A stretch of 25,466 bases of DNA from Desulfarculales bacterium UBA702 (lineage in GTDB: Bacteria; Desulfobacterota; Syntrophobacteria; Syntrophobacterales; Syntrophobacteraceae), in the NCBI GenBank assembly GCA_002298165.1, contig DBMI01000033.1:1-25466 (forward strand), given 5' to 3'. Below, one piece after another: positions 7,361-16,034 of the stretch. Under the pieces are notes generated by a model, which did no database searches, was not told the DNA's origin, and was given only the letters and a program-made list of their open reading frames with translations. Position numbers and translations under genes: made by a program. Within the stretch, counting starts at the first letter, position 1. Each line of letters starts with the position of its first letter.

Positions 7361-8722
7361 ATGCCGGACTACAGGATGAACGTTCTTCTCATTGAAACAG
7401 ATTCTTCGGATGCTCGAACTCTTTCCGCATTCCTCAGAGAGCACGGGCACCTGTGTTTTATCACCGACTCGGCCAAATCGGCAAAGAACATGGTGAAAAA
7501 GGAATCCCCCGGCCTGGTGCTGTTGCACTTGAACGGAAATCCAGCCCCGGCAATCGACTTTCTCGAAACGGCCCAGAACCTCGACCCGCCTGTCCCGGTC
7601 ATAGTTATGACAAAAAAGCCCAGACTCGATGACGCGATAAAAGCGGTAAAGAAAGGGGCATATGATTTCTGGACCAAGCCCTTCCCGATGGAACGCCTTT
7701 CGAAGGTTATCGAGATGATCGAGGCGGGGAAAGTCCCGCAAGTAGTTGGAAGCGTAGCTTCGGCGGCTGATCCGGGTTCCGCGGACGATCCCATAATTTC
7801 GGTGGACCCCGTCGTCTGCACTTTGAAGGGACTTGCCAGAAAAATAGCTCCCAGCAACGCCACCGTTTTCATCCAGGGTGAAAGCGGTACCGGAAAGGAA
7901 CTTTTTGCCCGCTACATTCACCAGCAAAGCGGGCGCAACGATAAACCGTTCGTAGCCCTAAACTGTGCCGCTCTGCCCGAGACGCTCCTCGAAAGCGAGC
8001 TTTTCGGCTATGAAAAAGGGGCCTTTACGGGTGCGATCCGAAACAGGGAAGGCAAATTCGAACTTGCCCATACCGGTACCCTCCTGCTCGATGAAGTTAC
8101 CGAGATCCCACTGCATCTTCAGGCCAAGCTTTTAAGGGTGCTCCAGGAAAACGAAGTTGACCGGCTCGGCGGGAAGTACCCGGTTCCGGTTGACGTGCGG
8201 GTAGTTGCGACAACAAATATCCGGATAGAGGACCAGGTGAGGGAGGGAAGGTTCAGAAAAGATCTCTACTACCGCCTGAATGTTATTCCCCTGCGCATTC
8301 CGCCCCTTCGCGAAAGACCGGTCGATATTGCACCCCTTGCGCAATTCTTCCTCGAAAAGTACAGCTCGGAGAACAGGAAGTGCACCGCCGGGCTTGCACC
8401 GGAAGCGCTCAGGAAATTGCGCGAGCACCCGTGGCCCGGAAATGTTCGCGAGCTGCAGAACATTATCCAGCGGGCTGTGCTTATCTGCGATTCGCCGGTC
8501 ATCGATCCCGAGAGCATAATCCTTGACCCCGGCGAAGAGGAGCCCGCCGCGTTTACATCGGATGTGGCGCTCATGCCCCTTTCCGAGATCGAGAAGATGA
8601 TGATCCACAAGGCACTCGGCTCGTGCGAGGGGAATCGCACAAGGGCTGCCGAAATCCTGGGTATAAGCGTCCGCACGCTCCGCAACAAACTTAACGAATA
8701 CCGCCAAACCCTGGGGGTCTAG
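7361..8722 (+). CDS. Sigma-54 dependent NtrC-family flagellar activator with degenerate receiver
   Basis: This activator should switch on sigma-54 promoters, most likely those of the flagellar genes around it (FlrC/FleR/FlgR or FleQ-like role). The receiver domain (1-115) keeps Thr and Lys of the switch (VMT, TKPF), but the phospho-acceptor Asp is His56 (LVLLHLNG) and the acidic pocket is ETD instead of DDD. The AAA+ domain (about 140-380) is intact: Walker A GESGTGKE, GAFTGA loop for sigma-54 contact, Walker B LLLDE. A Fis-type helix-turn-helix (NRTRAAEILGISVRTLRNKL) ends the protein. It may therefore work without phosphorylation, as FleQ does. The ATG at 7361 is used; an in-frame ATG at 7376 gives the more typical response-regulator start MNVLLIE and is a real alternative. 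Confidence 0.92.
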   Translation: MPDYRMNVLLIETDSSDARTLSAFLREHGHLCFITDSAKSAKNMVKKESPGLVLLHLNGNPAPAIDFLETAQNLDPPVPVIVMTKKPRLDDAIKAVKKGAYDFWTKPFPMERLSKVIEMIEAGKVPQVVGSVASAADPGSADDPIISVDPVVCTLKGLARKIAPSNATVFIQGESGTGKELFARYIHQQSGRNDKPFVALNCAALPETLLESELFGYEKGAFTGAIRNREGKFELAHTGTLLLDEVTEIPLHLQAKLLRVLQENEVDRLGGKYPVPVDVRVVATTNIRIEDQVREGRFRKDLYYRLNVIPLRIPPLRERPVDIAPLAQFFLEKYSSENRKCTAGLAPEALRKLREHPWPGNVRELQNIIQRAVLICDSPVIDPESIILDPGEEEPAAFTSDVALMPLSEIEKMMIHKALGSCEGNRTRAAEILGISVRTLRNKLNEYRQTLGV

Positions 8723-9029
8723 CATCGCCCTTCACGCCCTGTTCTATGTATCCATTTTCGACATCAGGTGAGTTAAGCGGCTAATGGGCTGCAACGCAAA
8801 TGCCCTGTAAACCCGTTTCCACCTCACCGCCGATCCCTGCAAAAATAAAATCTGGTAGAGTATTTTTTGGCCTGTCGCACCTTTTCGTCAATACTTTGAC
8901 CTCACCATGACTCCCTTCCCACGTCATTTCTTTGTCCCGGCAGCCCCGTGTGGATGAGAAAGACTCCCATGTGTATTGGCGGACCGGCGCTGAACAAGCT
9001 TTTGCAACCTTTCAGCCTCTGGCTGCAAA
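8723..9029. other. Noncoding region upstream of the flagellar operon
   Basis: No gene is supported here. Short repeated ACCTCACC blocks occur at 8821-8828 and near 8900, with a GGTGAG at 8767-8772 in the opposite sense. A TTTGCA/TGCAAA dyad (9001-9006, 9024-9029) surrounds a small CAGCC/GGCTG inverted repeat immediately before the sigma-54 promoter. These could be activator sites, but none is strong. No terminator for the preceding gene is evident. Confidence 0.5.
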
Positions 9030-9045
9030 TGGTACGGGATTTGCT
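9030..9045 (+). promoter_or_regulatory. Sigma-54 promoter of the flgB operon
   Basis: TGGTACGGGATTTGCT differs from the consensus TGGCACG-N4-TTGCW by one base. GG (9031-9032) and GC (9043-9044) are ten bases apart. Transcription would begin near 9056, about 28 nt before the flgB ATG. The sigma-54 activator encoded just upstream is the obvious regulator. Confidence 0.85.
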
Positions 9046-9083
9046 CATCAGTTGGCTGAACCTCAGCAAAGGAGTTTTTGAGT

Positions 9084-9473
9084 ATGAGCAGCGCCATAAT
9101 ATTCGACAAGACGGCCAAAATGATCCAGGACCGCCTTAGCCTGAACTCGTTCAACCAGAAACTGATTTCGGGCAACCTGGCCAATATCAATACGCCCGGC
9201 TACTCCGCGAAGGAAGTCTCGTTTGACAATGCCCTTCGCGAGTCTCTCGAAGAACAGGTCCTGCAGATGGTCCGGTCCAATGGATCTCACATTGCGCCGG
9301 AAAATCCGGTACAGGCGATGAAAACTCCGGAAGTCAGCGAATCGGGACCGGTGGACCTCGACAATGAGATGGTGAAGCTTACCCGCAACAGCATCGAATA
9401 TCAATTTATGGTGAGCATGCTGAACAAGAAGTTCACCATGATGAAAATGGCCATAAATGACGGAGGCGCATGA
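9084..9473 (+). CDS. flgB: Flagellar basal-body rod protein FlgB
   Basis: FlgB is a proximal rod subunit of the basal body, exported by the flagellar type III system. The N-terminal rod signature is clear: ISGNLANINTPGYSAKEVSF. The C-terminus (VKLTRNSIEYQFMVSMLNKKF) forms the partner helix. The ATG at 9084 is chosen because AAAGGAG ends 9 nt before it; an in-frame TTG at 9078 is less likely. It is the first gene of the sigma-54 driven operon and touches flgC (stop and start share bases). Length of 129 aa is normal. Confidence 0.97.
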   Translation: MSSAIIFDKTAKMIQDRLSLNSFNQKLISGNLANINTPGYSAKEVSFDNALRESLEEQVLQMVRSNGSHIAPENPVQAMKTPEVSESGPVDLDNEMVKLTRNSIEYQFMVSMLNKKFTMMKMAINDGGA

Positions 9474-9910
9474 TGGATTTTGATTCCTCTATGAAGATCA
9501 GTGCATCCGGGCTGACGGCAAACCGCACCTGGATCAATGTGCTCTCGGTGAACCTCGCCAACGTCAATACCACGAAGACGGCAGACGGCACCCCTTACGC
9601 ACGTAGAACGGTTGTCTACGAAAGCACGCCCGCCGGTGGATTTGCCGAGCAGCTTTCATCGGTAATGGATGAAGGCGCGGAAACAGTCGAAGTGGCGGAC
9701 ATTCTTCCCGATAAGCGCGACTTCAAGCAGGTCTATGACCCGGGGCACCCGGACGCGGATGCCAACGGAATGGTGCAGATGCCCAACATTAACCCGGTCG
9801 AAGAAATGGCAAACCTTGTCAATGCAAGCAGGTCCTACGAAGCTAACCTGGCCGCGCTCCAAACCGCCAGGATGCTTGCACTCAAAGCCATTGACATTGG
9901 CGCCAAATAG
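9473..9910 (+). CDS. flgC: Flagellar basal-body rod protein FlgC
   Basis: FlgC is a rod subunit assembled with FlgB and FliE. The N-terminus MDFDSSMKISASGLTANRTW with LSVNLANVNTTKTADGTPYARR, and the C-terminal NPVEEMANLVNASRSYEANL, are typical of the family. Two adjacent ATGs (9470 and 9473) are possible. The second matches the usual MDF start and sits 6 nt after GGAGG. The coding region overlaps the last base or bases of flgB, implying translational coupling. Confidence 0.97.
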   Translation: MDFDSSMKISASGLTANRTWINVLSVNLANVNTTKTADGTPYARRTVVYESTPAGGFAEQLSSVMDEGAETVEVADILPDKRDFKQVYDPGHPDADANGMVQMPNINPVEEMANLVNASRSYEANLAALQTARMLALKAIDIGAK

Positions 9911-9925
9911 TAAAGGAGAGGGCAA

Positions 9926-10219
9926 ATGCGTATCGACCCGTTGATGAGAAATCTCGCCCAGGAAGCTACCCAGGTGAAGAAGCCGGCCGGTCCACAAACG
10001 GATTCCTTCACCGAGCAGCTAAAATCGAAGGTTGCCGAAGTAGAGCAATTGCAGCAAGGGGCCGATCAGGCGATGACGGAAGGTGCCGTCAAAGGAGCCA
10101 CGAACATCCATGAGACAATGATACGTCTCGAGGAGGCTGACGTCGGGCTGAGACTACTTACCCGGCTTCGCAATAAAGCCATCGATGCGTACCATGAAAT
10201 GATGCGGATGCAATTCTAG
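9926..10219 (+). CDS. fliE: Flagellar hook-basal body complex protein FliE
   Basis: FliE joins the MS ring to the rod. The 97-aa length, the N-terminal FTEQLKSKVAEVEQLQQGAD helix and the C-terminal LRLLTRLRNKAIDAYHEMMRMQF are characteristic. AAAGGAG lies just upstream of the ATG. The gene starts 15 nt after flgC and precedes fliF by 23 nt. Confidence 0.96.
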   Translation: MRIDPLMRNLAQEATQVKKPAGPQTDSFTEQLKSKVAEVEQLQQGADQAMTEGAVKGATNIHETMIRLEEADVGLRLLTRLRNKAIDAYHEMMRMQF

Positions 10220-10242
10220 ACTAGCGAAACGGGCCTGCCGAT

Positions 10243-11847
10243 ATGAACCAGTTCGAGCTTTATCTACAAAGACTACGCGAATACTTCGGGGGCCTCACGG
10301 TCCCGCAGAGAATCTCCTATTTCGGAGGCGCCGCCATTTTCATAGGCGCGCTGGTCTTTCTGGTCTACGTCGCTAACAGGACCGATTATACGGTGCTCTA
10401 TTCGGGACTGTCCCAATCCGACATGGGCGAAATCAGCCAGGCACTCAAAGCCAAAAAGGTCCCATACAAGGTTAACGACGGAAACATAGAAGTGGCCAGG
10501 GAGCAGGTCTACGAGACCCGTCTGAATCTTGCCGCCGAAGGCATCCCGAAGGGAGCGGGTTCCGGCTTCGAAATCTTCGACCAGCAAAAGCTTGGAAGCA
10601 CTGAATTCGTGCAAAAAATCAATTACCAGCGGGCGTTGCAGGGAGAGCTGGCACGAACGATCAATGGAATGAACGAGGTGCTGGAGAGCCGGGTTCACTT
10701 GGTCATGCCCGAAGAGAGCCTGTTCAAAGATGATCAGAAGCCACCCAGCGCGGCAGTCGTGCTCAAGCTGCGCCAGGGAACACGGATAGAACAGAAACAG
10801 CTCCAGGGTATCGTCCACCTCGTCGCGGCAACCGTACGGGGGCTCGAAGAGAGCCACATAACCGTCATGAGCACCGACGGACAGGTGCTTTTCAAGAAAA
10901 ACGCCGGCGAACAGTCGGTACAGGCATCCAATGCCCAACTCGAGCGCAAGCAGAAGATGGAAGAGGACATGCGCCAGAAGGTCCAATCAATGCTCGAACA
11001 GGTGCTCGGGGCCAACAAGGTGCTTGCCAGGGTAAATCTCGACATTGATTTGAACCAGGTCCAAATTGCCGAGGAAACCTTCAATCCGGACAGCGCCGTT
11101 ATAAGAAGCCAGCAGCGAAGCATAGAGGCCAACGATGGAAAAGAGCCGGCGGCCAAGGGAAATCCCGACAGTCCGATCAACCTGGACAGCAAGCTTCTCC
11201 AGAGCAACTCGACACAGACTACTACTACCGAAACTGGCAAGTCCGGGAAGCTGTTCAATCGCCAGCGCGAAGTCGTAAACTATGAGATCAACAAGACCAG
11301 CAGGCAAATTGTCCAGATGCCCGGAAATGTCAAAAAAGTCTCCGTTGCGGTGATAGTTGACGGCCGTTACGAGAATAAGGGCGACGCCAAGGCCAAGCCT
11401 GCATACATCGCCCGGACGGCCGAGGAGATGAAGTCTATCGAGGATCTCGTAAAAAAGGCGGTCGGCTATTCAGATACCCGTGGAGATCAGATAACAGTAT
11501 CCAACATTCCGTTCGCTTCCGATGCCGCGGGCTCGGAAATGGTCCAGTCGGAGAACAAGTGGCTGCAAATAGCCAAGAGTTATCAGAAGGTCATCATCAA
11601 CGCGGTCCTTATAATTCTCTTGCTGATATTTGTCGTGAAGCCGCTTATGAAAAAATTCAAAGAAGTTGCGGACGATATCAAAAGACTACCGGCGCCGCAG
11701 CAGGGGATCGAGGAACAGTTATCCGCCCTCTTGCTTGACGAACCCAATCCCAAGCTTTCGATTCGAAAACAGTCCTCCGCGCTTGTAAAGCACAATCCGG
11801 ACAAGGCAACCGAAATAATTAGATCCTGGCTAAAGGATGAGGTCTAG
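10243..11847 (+). CDS. fliF: Flagellar MS-ring protein FliF
   Basis: FliF forms the membrane-embedded MS ring on which the rotor and export apparatus are built. A first membrane segment lies around residues 26-45 and a second around 449-468. Between them are the ring-building motifs, including the periplasmic YTVLYSGLSQSDMGEI block and RVHLVMPEESLF. The C-terminal cytoplasmic tail (about 490-534) should bind FliG. Length of 534 aa is normal. The Shine-Dalgarno site is weak. Its last codons come within 5 nt of the fliG start, which supports coupled synthesis of ring and rotor. Confidence 0.97.
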   Translation: MNQFELYLQRLREYFGGLTVPQRISYFGGAAIFIGALVFLVYVANRTDYTVLYSGLSQSDMGEISQALKAKKVPYKVNDGNIEVAREQVYETRLNLAAEGIPKGAGSGFEIFDQQKLGSTEFVQKINYQRALQGELARTINGMNEVLESRVHLVMPEESLFKDDQKPPSAAVVLKLRQGTRIEQKQLQGIVHLVAATVRGLEESHITVMSTDGQVLFKKNAGEQSVQASNAQLERKQKMEEDMRQKVQSMLEQVLGANKVLARVNLDIDLNQVQIAEETFNPDSAVIRSQQRSIEANDGKEPAAKGNPDSPINLDSKLLQSNSTQTTTTETGKSGKLFNRQREVVNYEINKTSRQIVQMPGNVKKVSVAVIVDGRYENKGDAKAKPAYIARTAEEMKSIEDLVKKAVGYSDTRGDQITVSNIPFASDAAGSEMVQSENKWLQIAKSYQKVIINAVLIILLLIFVVKPLMKKFKEVADDIKRLPAPQQGIEEQLSALLLDEPNPKLSIRKQSSALVKHNPDKATEIIRSWLKDEV

Positions 11848-11851
11848 CACT

Positions 11852-12865
11852 ATGGGGAAGCCGGTCAATACACAAAAACTGAGCGGTCCGATGAAAGCTG
11901 CAATAGCCCTGCTTGCAATGGGCGAGGAGTCCTCCAGGCTCATACTCAAAAAGCTCTCGACAGAGGAAATAAAAGAGCTGAGCCTGCACATGTCCAATGT
12001 CCAGGGAGTGAGGAAGGATACCGCCGATGAGCTGCTCCAGGAATTTACCACCCAGTTTCGCACCGAAGGCGGGATTAACGTCGCCGGCGATGATTTTGTG
12101 AGGCTGTTGCTTCCCAGCGTCATGCAGAGTGATCAGGCGAAGGCGGTAATCGATAAAATCGAAGAAGAAAAACAGAAGCTGCCATTCAAGCACCTCAAGG
12201 ACATCGACCCCAAGCTGTTGGCAGGCTTCATAAAGGGCGAGCATCCGCAAACCATTGCCATCGTTATTTCTCACCTGGGCTACTTTAAGGCCAGCCAGGT
12301 GGTAGGCTACCTTCCCGAGCACCTCCAGTACGAAATAATAACAAGGATTGCAAACCTCGAGACGGTCCAGCCCGATTTGATCCAGGAAGTCGACGAAGTG
12401 CTCGAAAAGGAGCTGATGTCGATTGGCAAACGGGGTCAACAGATAGGCGGCGTCAGTGTAGTCGCCGAAATTCTCAACCACTGCGACCGCCGCACCGGAG
12501 ATAACATTCTCCAGTTCTTGGAAGAATCCGACTCGGATATGGCCGAAAAGGTCAGAAAAATGATGTTCGTCTTCGATGACCTTGTGCAGGTGAACGATCA
12601 GGGCATACGCGAGCTTCTCAAGGAGATCAGGAACGAAGAACTCACATTGGCCCTCAAGACTGCCTCGGAAGACCTCAAGACGAAGATGTTCAAGAACTTG
12701 TCGCAACGTGCCGCACAGATGCTCCAGGAGGATATGTCGATGATGGGGCCGGCGCGCCTGAGCGAAGTGGAAGCCGCACAACAATCGATACTCAATGTAG
12801 CGCGACGGCTCGAAAAAGAAGGAAAACTCATACTTGGGAAAGACGCCGGTGAAATGCTCGTCTAG
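11852..12865 (+). CDS. fliG: Flagellar motor switch protein FliG
   Basis: FliG sits on the MS ring and transmits torque from the stator. The middle-domain motif GEHPQTIAIVISHL (about residues 128-142) and the charged C-terminal torque helix region (FDDLVQVNDQGIRELLKEI) are present. The ATG at 11852 is preferred: it has GAGG 9 nt upstream and follows the fliF stop by 4 nt. An in-frame ATG at 11837 would overlap fliF and has no proper spacing. The end overlaps fliH by about 30 nt. Confidence 0.97.
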   Translation: MGKPVNTQKLSGPMKAAIALLAMGEESSRLILKKLSTEEIKELSLHMSNVQGVRKDTADELLQEFTTQFRTEGGINVAGDDFVRLLLPSVMQSDQAKAVIDKIEEEKQKLPFKHLKDIDPKLLAGFIKGEHPQTIAIVISHLGYFKASQVVGYLPEHLQYEIITRIANLETVQPDLIQEVDEVLEKELMSIGKRGQQIGGVSVVAEILNHCDRRTGDNILQFLEESDSDMAEKVRKMMFVFDDLVQVNDQGIRELLKEIRNEELTLALKTASEDLKTKMFKNLSQRAAQMLQEDMSMMGPARLSEVEAAQQSILNVARRLEKEGKLILGKDAGEMLV

Positions 12866-13577
12866 CCTGCTGAAAAATCAGACGGATGAAACAGTATCCA
12901 CTTTTGGGTTCCCGGTAATCGAAAACGGGGCTGTCGGGGCTGAAAACTCCCTTGACGATGGGCTGTGCGAATCCGAACTCAATGAGCCCGAACCGAGCCC
13001 CGAAGAACTTTATCGCAAAAAGCTTCTTGAACTTGAACGCATGGGCCAGGAAATCGAAAGGGACGCATACGCGAAAGGCTTTGCCCAGGGAGAGCGGGAC
13101 GGCCTGGAATATGGCCAGAAAACCATTCAGGTAATTAAGGCGCAGATCGAGCGCATTGCAGCCAGTTTGGAAGAAATTCCGGCCCACGTGTACAAGGATT
13201 ACCGCAACTGGTTCGTGATAACGTGCATCAAGGCCGCCAGGCGGGTTGTAAAAGGCGAATTGGCCGCATCTCCCCGCATAGTGGCCCGCATAGTAAGCTC
13301 CCTTCTGGACGAGGCCGAAGATCACAGCACGCTGACCTTGTATCTGCATCCGCTTGATATCGAATTCATGGAAAAACGCGCCGATATGGTTTTAATCAGA
13401 GACGGCAAACATCTGAAAGTCAAGGCGGATGCCGAACTGGAACGGGGCGGATGCAGGATTGAGAGCGACATTCAGCTTCTTGATGCATCAATTGACAGCC
13501 AGTTCCGGCTTCTGGAAGCCCACCTTCTAAAAGATAGAGGGCCCTCCGAGCCCAAAGAGACGGCTGCCAATGGATGA
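12834..13577 (+). CDS. fliH: Flagellar assembly protein FliH
   Basis: FliH is the stator-like regulator of the export ATPase FliI. The acidic, variable N-terminus is followed by a helical stretch with the family-typical GxxxG-like spacing (AYAKGFAQGERDGLEYGQ, about residues 79-96) and a C-terminal domain (LTLYLHPLDIEFM) resembling V/F-type ATPase stator subunits. The start is taken as TTG 12834, which has AAGGAA 9 nt upstream inside fliG; GTG 12849 is an alternative. It overlaps fliG by 32 nt and fliI by 8 nt, which indicates tight coupling. Confidence 0.92.
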   Translation: MGKTPVKCSSSLLKNQTDETVSTFGFPVIENGAVGAENSLDDGLCESELNEPEPSPEELYRKKLLELERMGQEIERDAYAKGFAQGERDGLEYGQKTIQVIKAQIERIAASLEEIPAHVYKDYRNWFVITCIKAARRVVKGELAASPRIVARIVSSLLDEAEDHSTLTLYLHPLDIEFMEKRADMVLIRDGKHLKVKADAELERGGCRIESDIQLLDASIDSQFRLLEAHLLKDRGPSEPKETAANG

Positions 13578-14895
13578 GACCGATTATCTGCAACTGAAGG
13601 GCGCTAATCTTCCCGACCCGAATACCTGCGTGCTCAGGGAAAAATACGGTAAGATCGTGCAGCTTACCGGAAACCTGCTCGAAGCCGAGGGCCTTTGCGC
13701 GGCAACCGGCGATATCTGCGGGATCGTGCAGCCGGGTTGCACGCAGCCGATTCTTGCCGAAGTGGTTGGTTTCGAGGACCGCCGAGTAAAGCTTAGCCCG
13801 CTTACCCACATTGATGGAATAAAATCAGGCAGCCTGGTTAAAGTCCACGAGGCCGCCAACTCGGTGATCGTATCGGAATCCATGCTCGGGCGCGTGCTCG
13901 ATGGCCTCGGACAGCCCATCGACGGTGGGGCGCCGCTTGTTTCGAACACCTTTTACCCGCTTACGGGCAGAATCGCAAATCCACTCGAGCGTCCTTTAAT
14001 AACAGAGCAGCTCGATATTGGGGTTCGGGCCATAAACTCGCTTCTCCCTATCGGAAAAGGGCAAAGAATTGGAATATTTGCCGGCTCGGGAGTCGGCAAG
14101 AGCACGCTTCTCGGAATGATGGCTCGCTACACGGGTGCTGACGTAAATGTGATCGCCCTGATCGGGGAGCGCGGCAGGGAGCTGAACGAATTCATAAAAA
14201 ACGATCTCGGCCCGGAAGGGCTTAAAAGATCGGTTGTCATAGTGGCAACCTCCGACCAGCCACCGACTGTCAGAATACGCGGCGCATTTCTCGCCTGCGC
14301 CGTCTCGGAGTATTTCAGGGATCTCGGGCGCGACGTGCTCTTCATGATGGACTCGGCTACGCGACTTGCGATGGCCCAGCGTGAAATCGGGCTTGCGGCA
14401 GGCGAGCCGCCAACCACCAAAGGATACACGCCGAGCGTATTCTCTCTTTTGCCAAGGCTTTTCGAGCGGTCGGGCAATTTCGAGTCCGCATCCATCACGG
14501 GGCTTTACACGGTGCTTGTCGAAGGCGACGACATGGAGGACCCGGTAGCGGACACCCTCAGGTCCATCCTTGACGGACACATGGTCCTGGACAGGGGATT
14601 GGCCCAGAAGAGGCATTTCCCGGCAATAGACATCCTCAGGAGCGTCAGCAGATTGACGGACCGCCTCCTCTCCCCCATTCATAAAGAACTTGCCACAAAG
14701 TTTTTTCGCGTCCTTTCCGATTACAAGGCAAGCGAAGACATGATCCGAATCGGAGCCTACGTCAGGGGCAGCCGGCCGGATACGGATTACGCAATCGATA
14801 TGATTGACAGGGTGAATGAATATTTGCGGCAGCCGGTCGAGGAGTGCTCCTCAATTGAGGGCTCGCGGCGCAGCCTTGAGGAACTTTTTGAATAG
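13570..14895 (+). CDS. fliI: Flagellum-specific export ATPase FliI
   Basis: FliI energises unfolding and entry of flagellar substrates into the type III export gate. Walker A is GIFAGSGVGKST with Lys177, and Walker B lies in VLFMMDSATRLA. The sequence that follows, AQREIGLAAGEPPTTKGY, is the strong signature of type III ATPases. The 441-aa length is normal. Its position between fliH and fliJ, inside a flagellar operon, separates it from injectisome or F-type ATPases. Its ATG lies within the last codons of fliH. Confidence 0.98.
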   Translation: MDETDYLQLKGANLPDPNTCVLREKYGKIVQLTGNLLEAEGLCAATGDICGIVQPGCTQPILAEVVGFEDRRVKLSPLTHIDGIKSGSLVKVHEAANSVIVSESMLGRVLDGLGQPIDGGAPLVSNTFYPLTGRIANPLERPLITEQLDIGVRAINSLLPIGKGQRIGIFAGSGVGKSTLLGMMARYTGADVNVIALIGERGRELNEFIKNDLGPEGLKRSVVIVATSDQPPTVRIRGAFLACAVSEYFRDLGRDVLFMMDSATRLAMAQREIGLAAGEPPTTKGYTPSVFSLLPRLFERSGNFESASITGLYTVLVEGDDMEDPVADTLRSILDGHMVLDRGLAQKRHFPAIDILRSVSRLTDRLLSPIHKELATKFFRVLSDYKASEDMIRIGAYVRGSRPDTDYAIDMIDRVNEYLRQPVEECSSIEGSRRSLEELFE

Positions 14896-14919
14896 TGTTC
14901 CGGGTGAAATGGTAATCTC

Positions 14920-15378
14920 ATGGCTTTCAAATTTCGTCTTAAGCCGCTTCTGCGGCACAGGGAGTTCAAGTTCAGGGAGGCGCAAACCGCCTTTGCAGCC
15001 GCTGAAGCGAAACGCATGATCGTTGTCGGCCGGATTGAGGATCTCAGGGAAAAGATCCGTTCCGAGGGGCTGAGTTTCGAGCACGAACAGGAAAAGGGGA
15101 TCGAAACGCCGCGCTACCTTTATTTTAGGAGCTATCTGGACAATTTGGATCGAGAATTGCTTCAGCTTTATAAGGAATTGGAAAAAACATCAAGGGAAGC
15201 TGAAGCGCGGCAGATCGAAATGATCGAGTGCAACAAGGAGGTTAAGGTGCTTGAAAGCATCGAAACCAGAGACCGGGACGCCTACAATTACCAGGTTTCC
15301 CGCGCGGAGCAAAAGAAACTGGATGAGTCCGCAATTATGAAAGGCTGCCGGAACAGGGGTGGAAGGGGAGAAAAATGA
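14920..15378 (+). CDS. fliJ: Flagellar export chaperone FliJ
   Basis: FliJ is the central coiled-coil stalk of the export ATPase complex. The start MAFKFRLKPLLRHREFKFRE is typical, and almost the whole 152-aa protein is predicted coiled coil. Sequence conservation in the family is low, so the position directly after fliI is important evidence. Its stop codon overlaps the start of the next gene as ATGA. Confidence 0.92.
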   Translation: MAFKFRLKPLLRHREFKFREAQTAFAAAEAKRMIVVGRIEDLREKIRSEGLSFEHEQEKGIETPRYLYFRSYLDNLDRELLQLYKELEKTSREAEARQIEMIECNKEVKVLESIETRDRDAYNYQVSRAEQKKLDESAIMKGCRNRGGRGEK

Positions 15379-16034
15379 AAAAGCCAAGATTGCGTCCAAG
15401 CCTGCTTTCCGTTCTCCTGTGCGCCATTATAGCGATCCTGGTTGTAAAGCTCGCGGTAATTGTCGCCGGGAACTTTATATTCACCGAGATTGTTTCCCCG
15501 AGCAGGGACGAGGCCATGGCAGGTCAGGAAAAATCGTCTCGCGCCGGCGGGGATGCCGATAGGAGTGGTTCCAGCCTGGTTTCCGAATCGTTTGCATCGA
15601 CACCGCCCGCGGATAAATCGGCAAAGAATGTAAAATCCGCCCAGGCCGGCAATCCGACTGAAGCACTTACTTTTATCCAGCAAAGGGAAAATGAGCTTCG
15701 CAAAAAGGAAGAGCAACTAAAGGAAAAAGAAGAGCGTCTTTCAAAAATAGAAAAGGAAGTCGAACAAAAGACCAAAGAGCTTCTCTCGATCCAGAAAGAA
15801 ATCCAGTCATTCAGAATCGAAAGGCAGGATGTCCAGAATACGAAGATCAAGGGTCTTGCCAAAATCTACGGAACGATGAAACCCAAGGAAGCCGCAAAGC
15901 TTATGGAAAATCTCGACGATAAGCTCGTCATGGGAATTGTATCGACAATGACTCCGGACGAGGCGGCGGCGATCCTCTCGATAATGGAGGTTAAGAAAGC
16001 GGCAAAGATATCAGAAGCCTTATCCGGGCGTTAA
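15375..16034 (+). CDS. MotE-like flagellar protein with coiled coil and MgtE N-terminal-like domain
   Basis: Residues 13-33 form one membrane anchor. A long periplasmic coiled coil follows (about 95-160, rich in KEEQLKEKEERL-type heptads), then a C-terminal helical domain (GTMKPKEAAKLMENLDDKLV and TPDEAAAILSIM) like the MgtE N-terminal domain. This architecture is that of MotE, a periplasmic chaperone reported for MotC and stator folding in alphaproteobacteria, and of similar proteins encoded after fliJ in many flagellar operons. The start codon overlaps the fliJ stop. Its role here is inferred from architecture and position. Confidence 0.85.
   Translation: MKKPRLRPSLLSVLLCAIIAILVVKLAVIVAGNFIFTEIVSPSRDEAMAGQEKSSRAGGDADRSGSSLVSESFASTPPADKSAKNVKSAQAGNPTEALTFIQQRENELRKKEEQLKEKEERLSKIEKEVEQKTKELLSIQKEIQSFRIERQDVQNTKIKGLAKIYGTMKPKEAAKLMENLDDKLVMGIVSTMTPDEAAAILSIMEVKKAAKISEALSGR

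Noticed and set aside
8948..9139. 63-codon frame across the flgB promoter
   Set aside because: It overlaps flgB in another frame and lies over the sigma-54 promoter.
13570..14895. Reading FliI as an injectisome or F-type ATPase
   Set aside because: It sits between fliH and fliJ in a flagellar operon and carries the flagellar type III signature.
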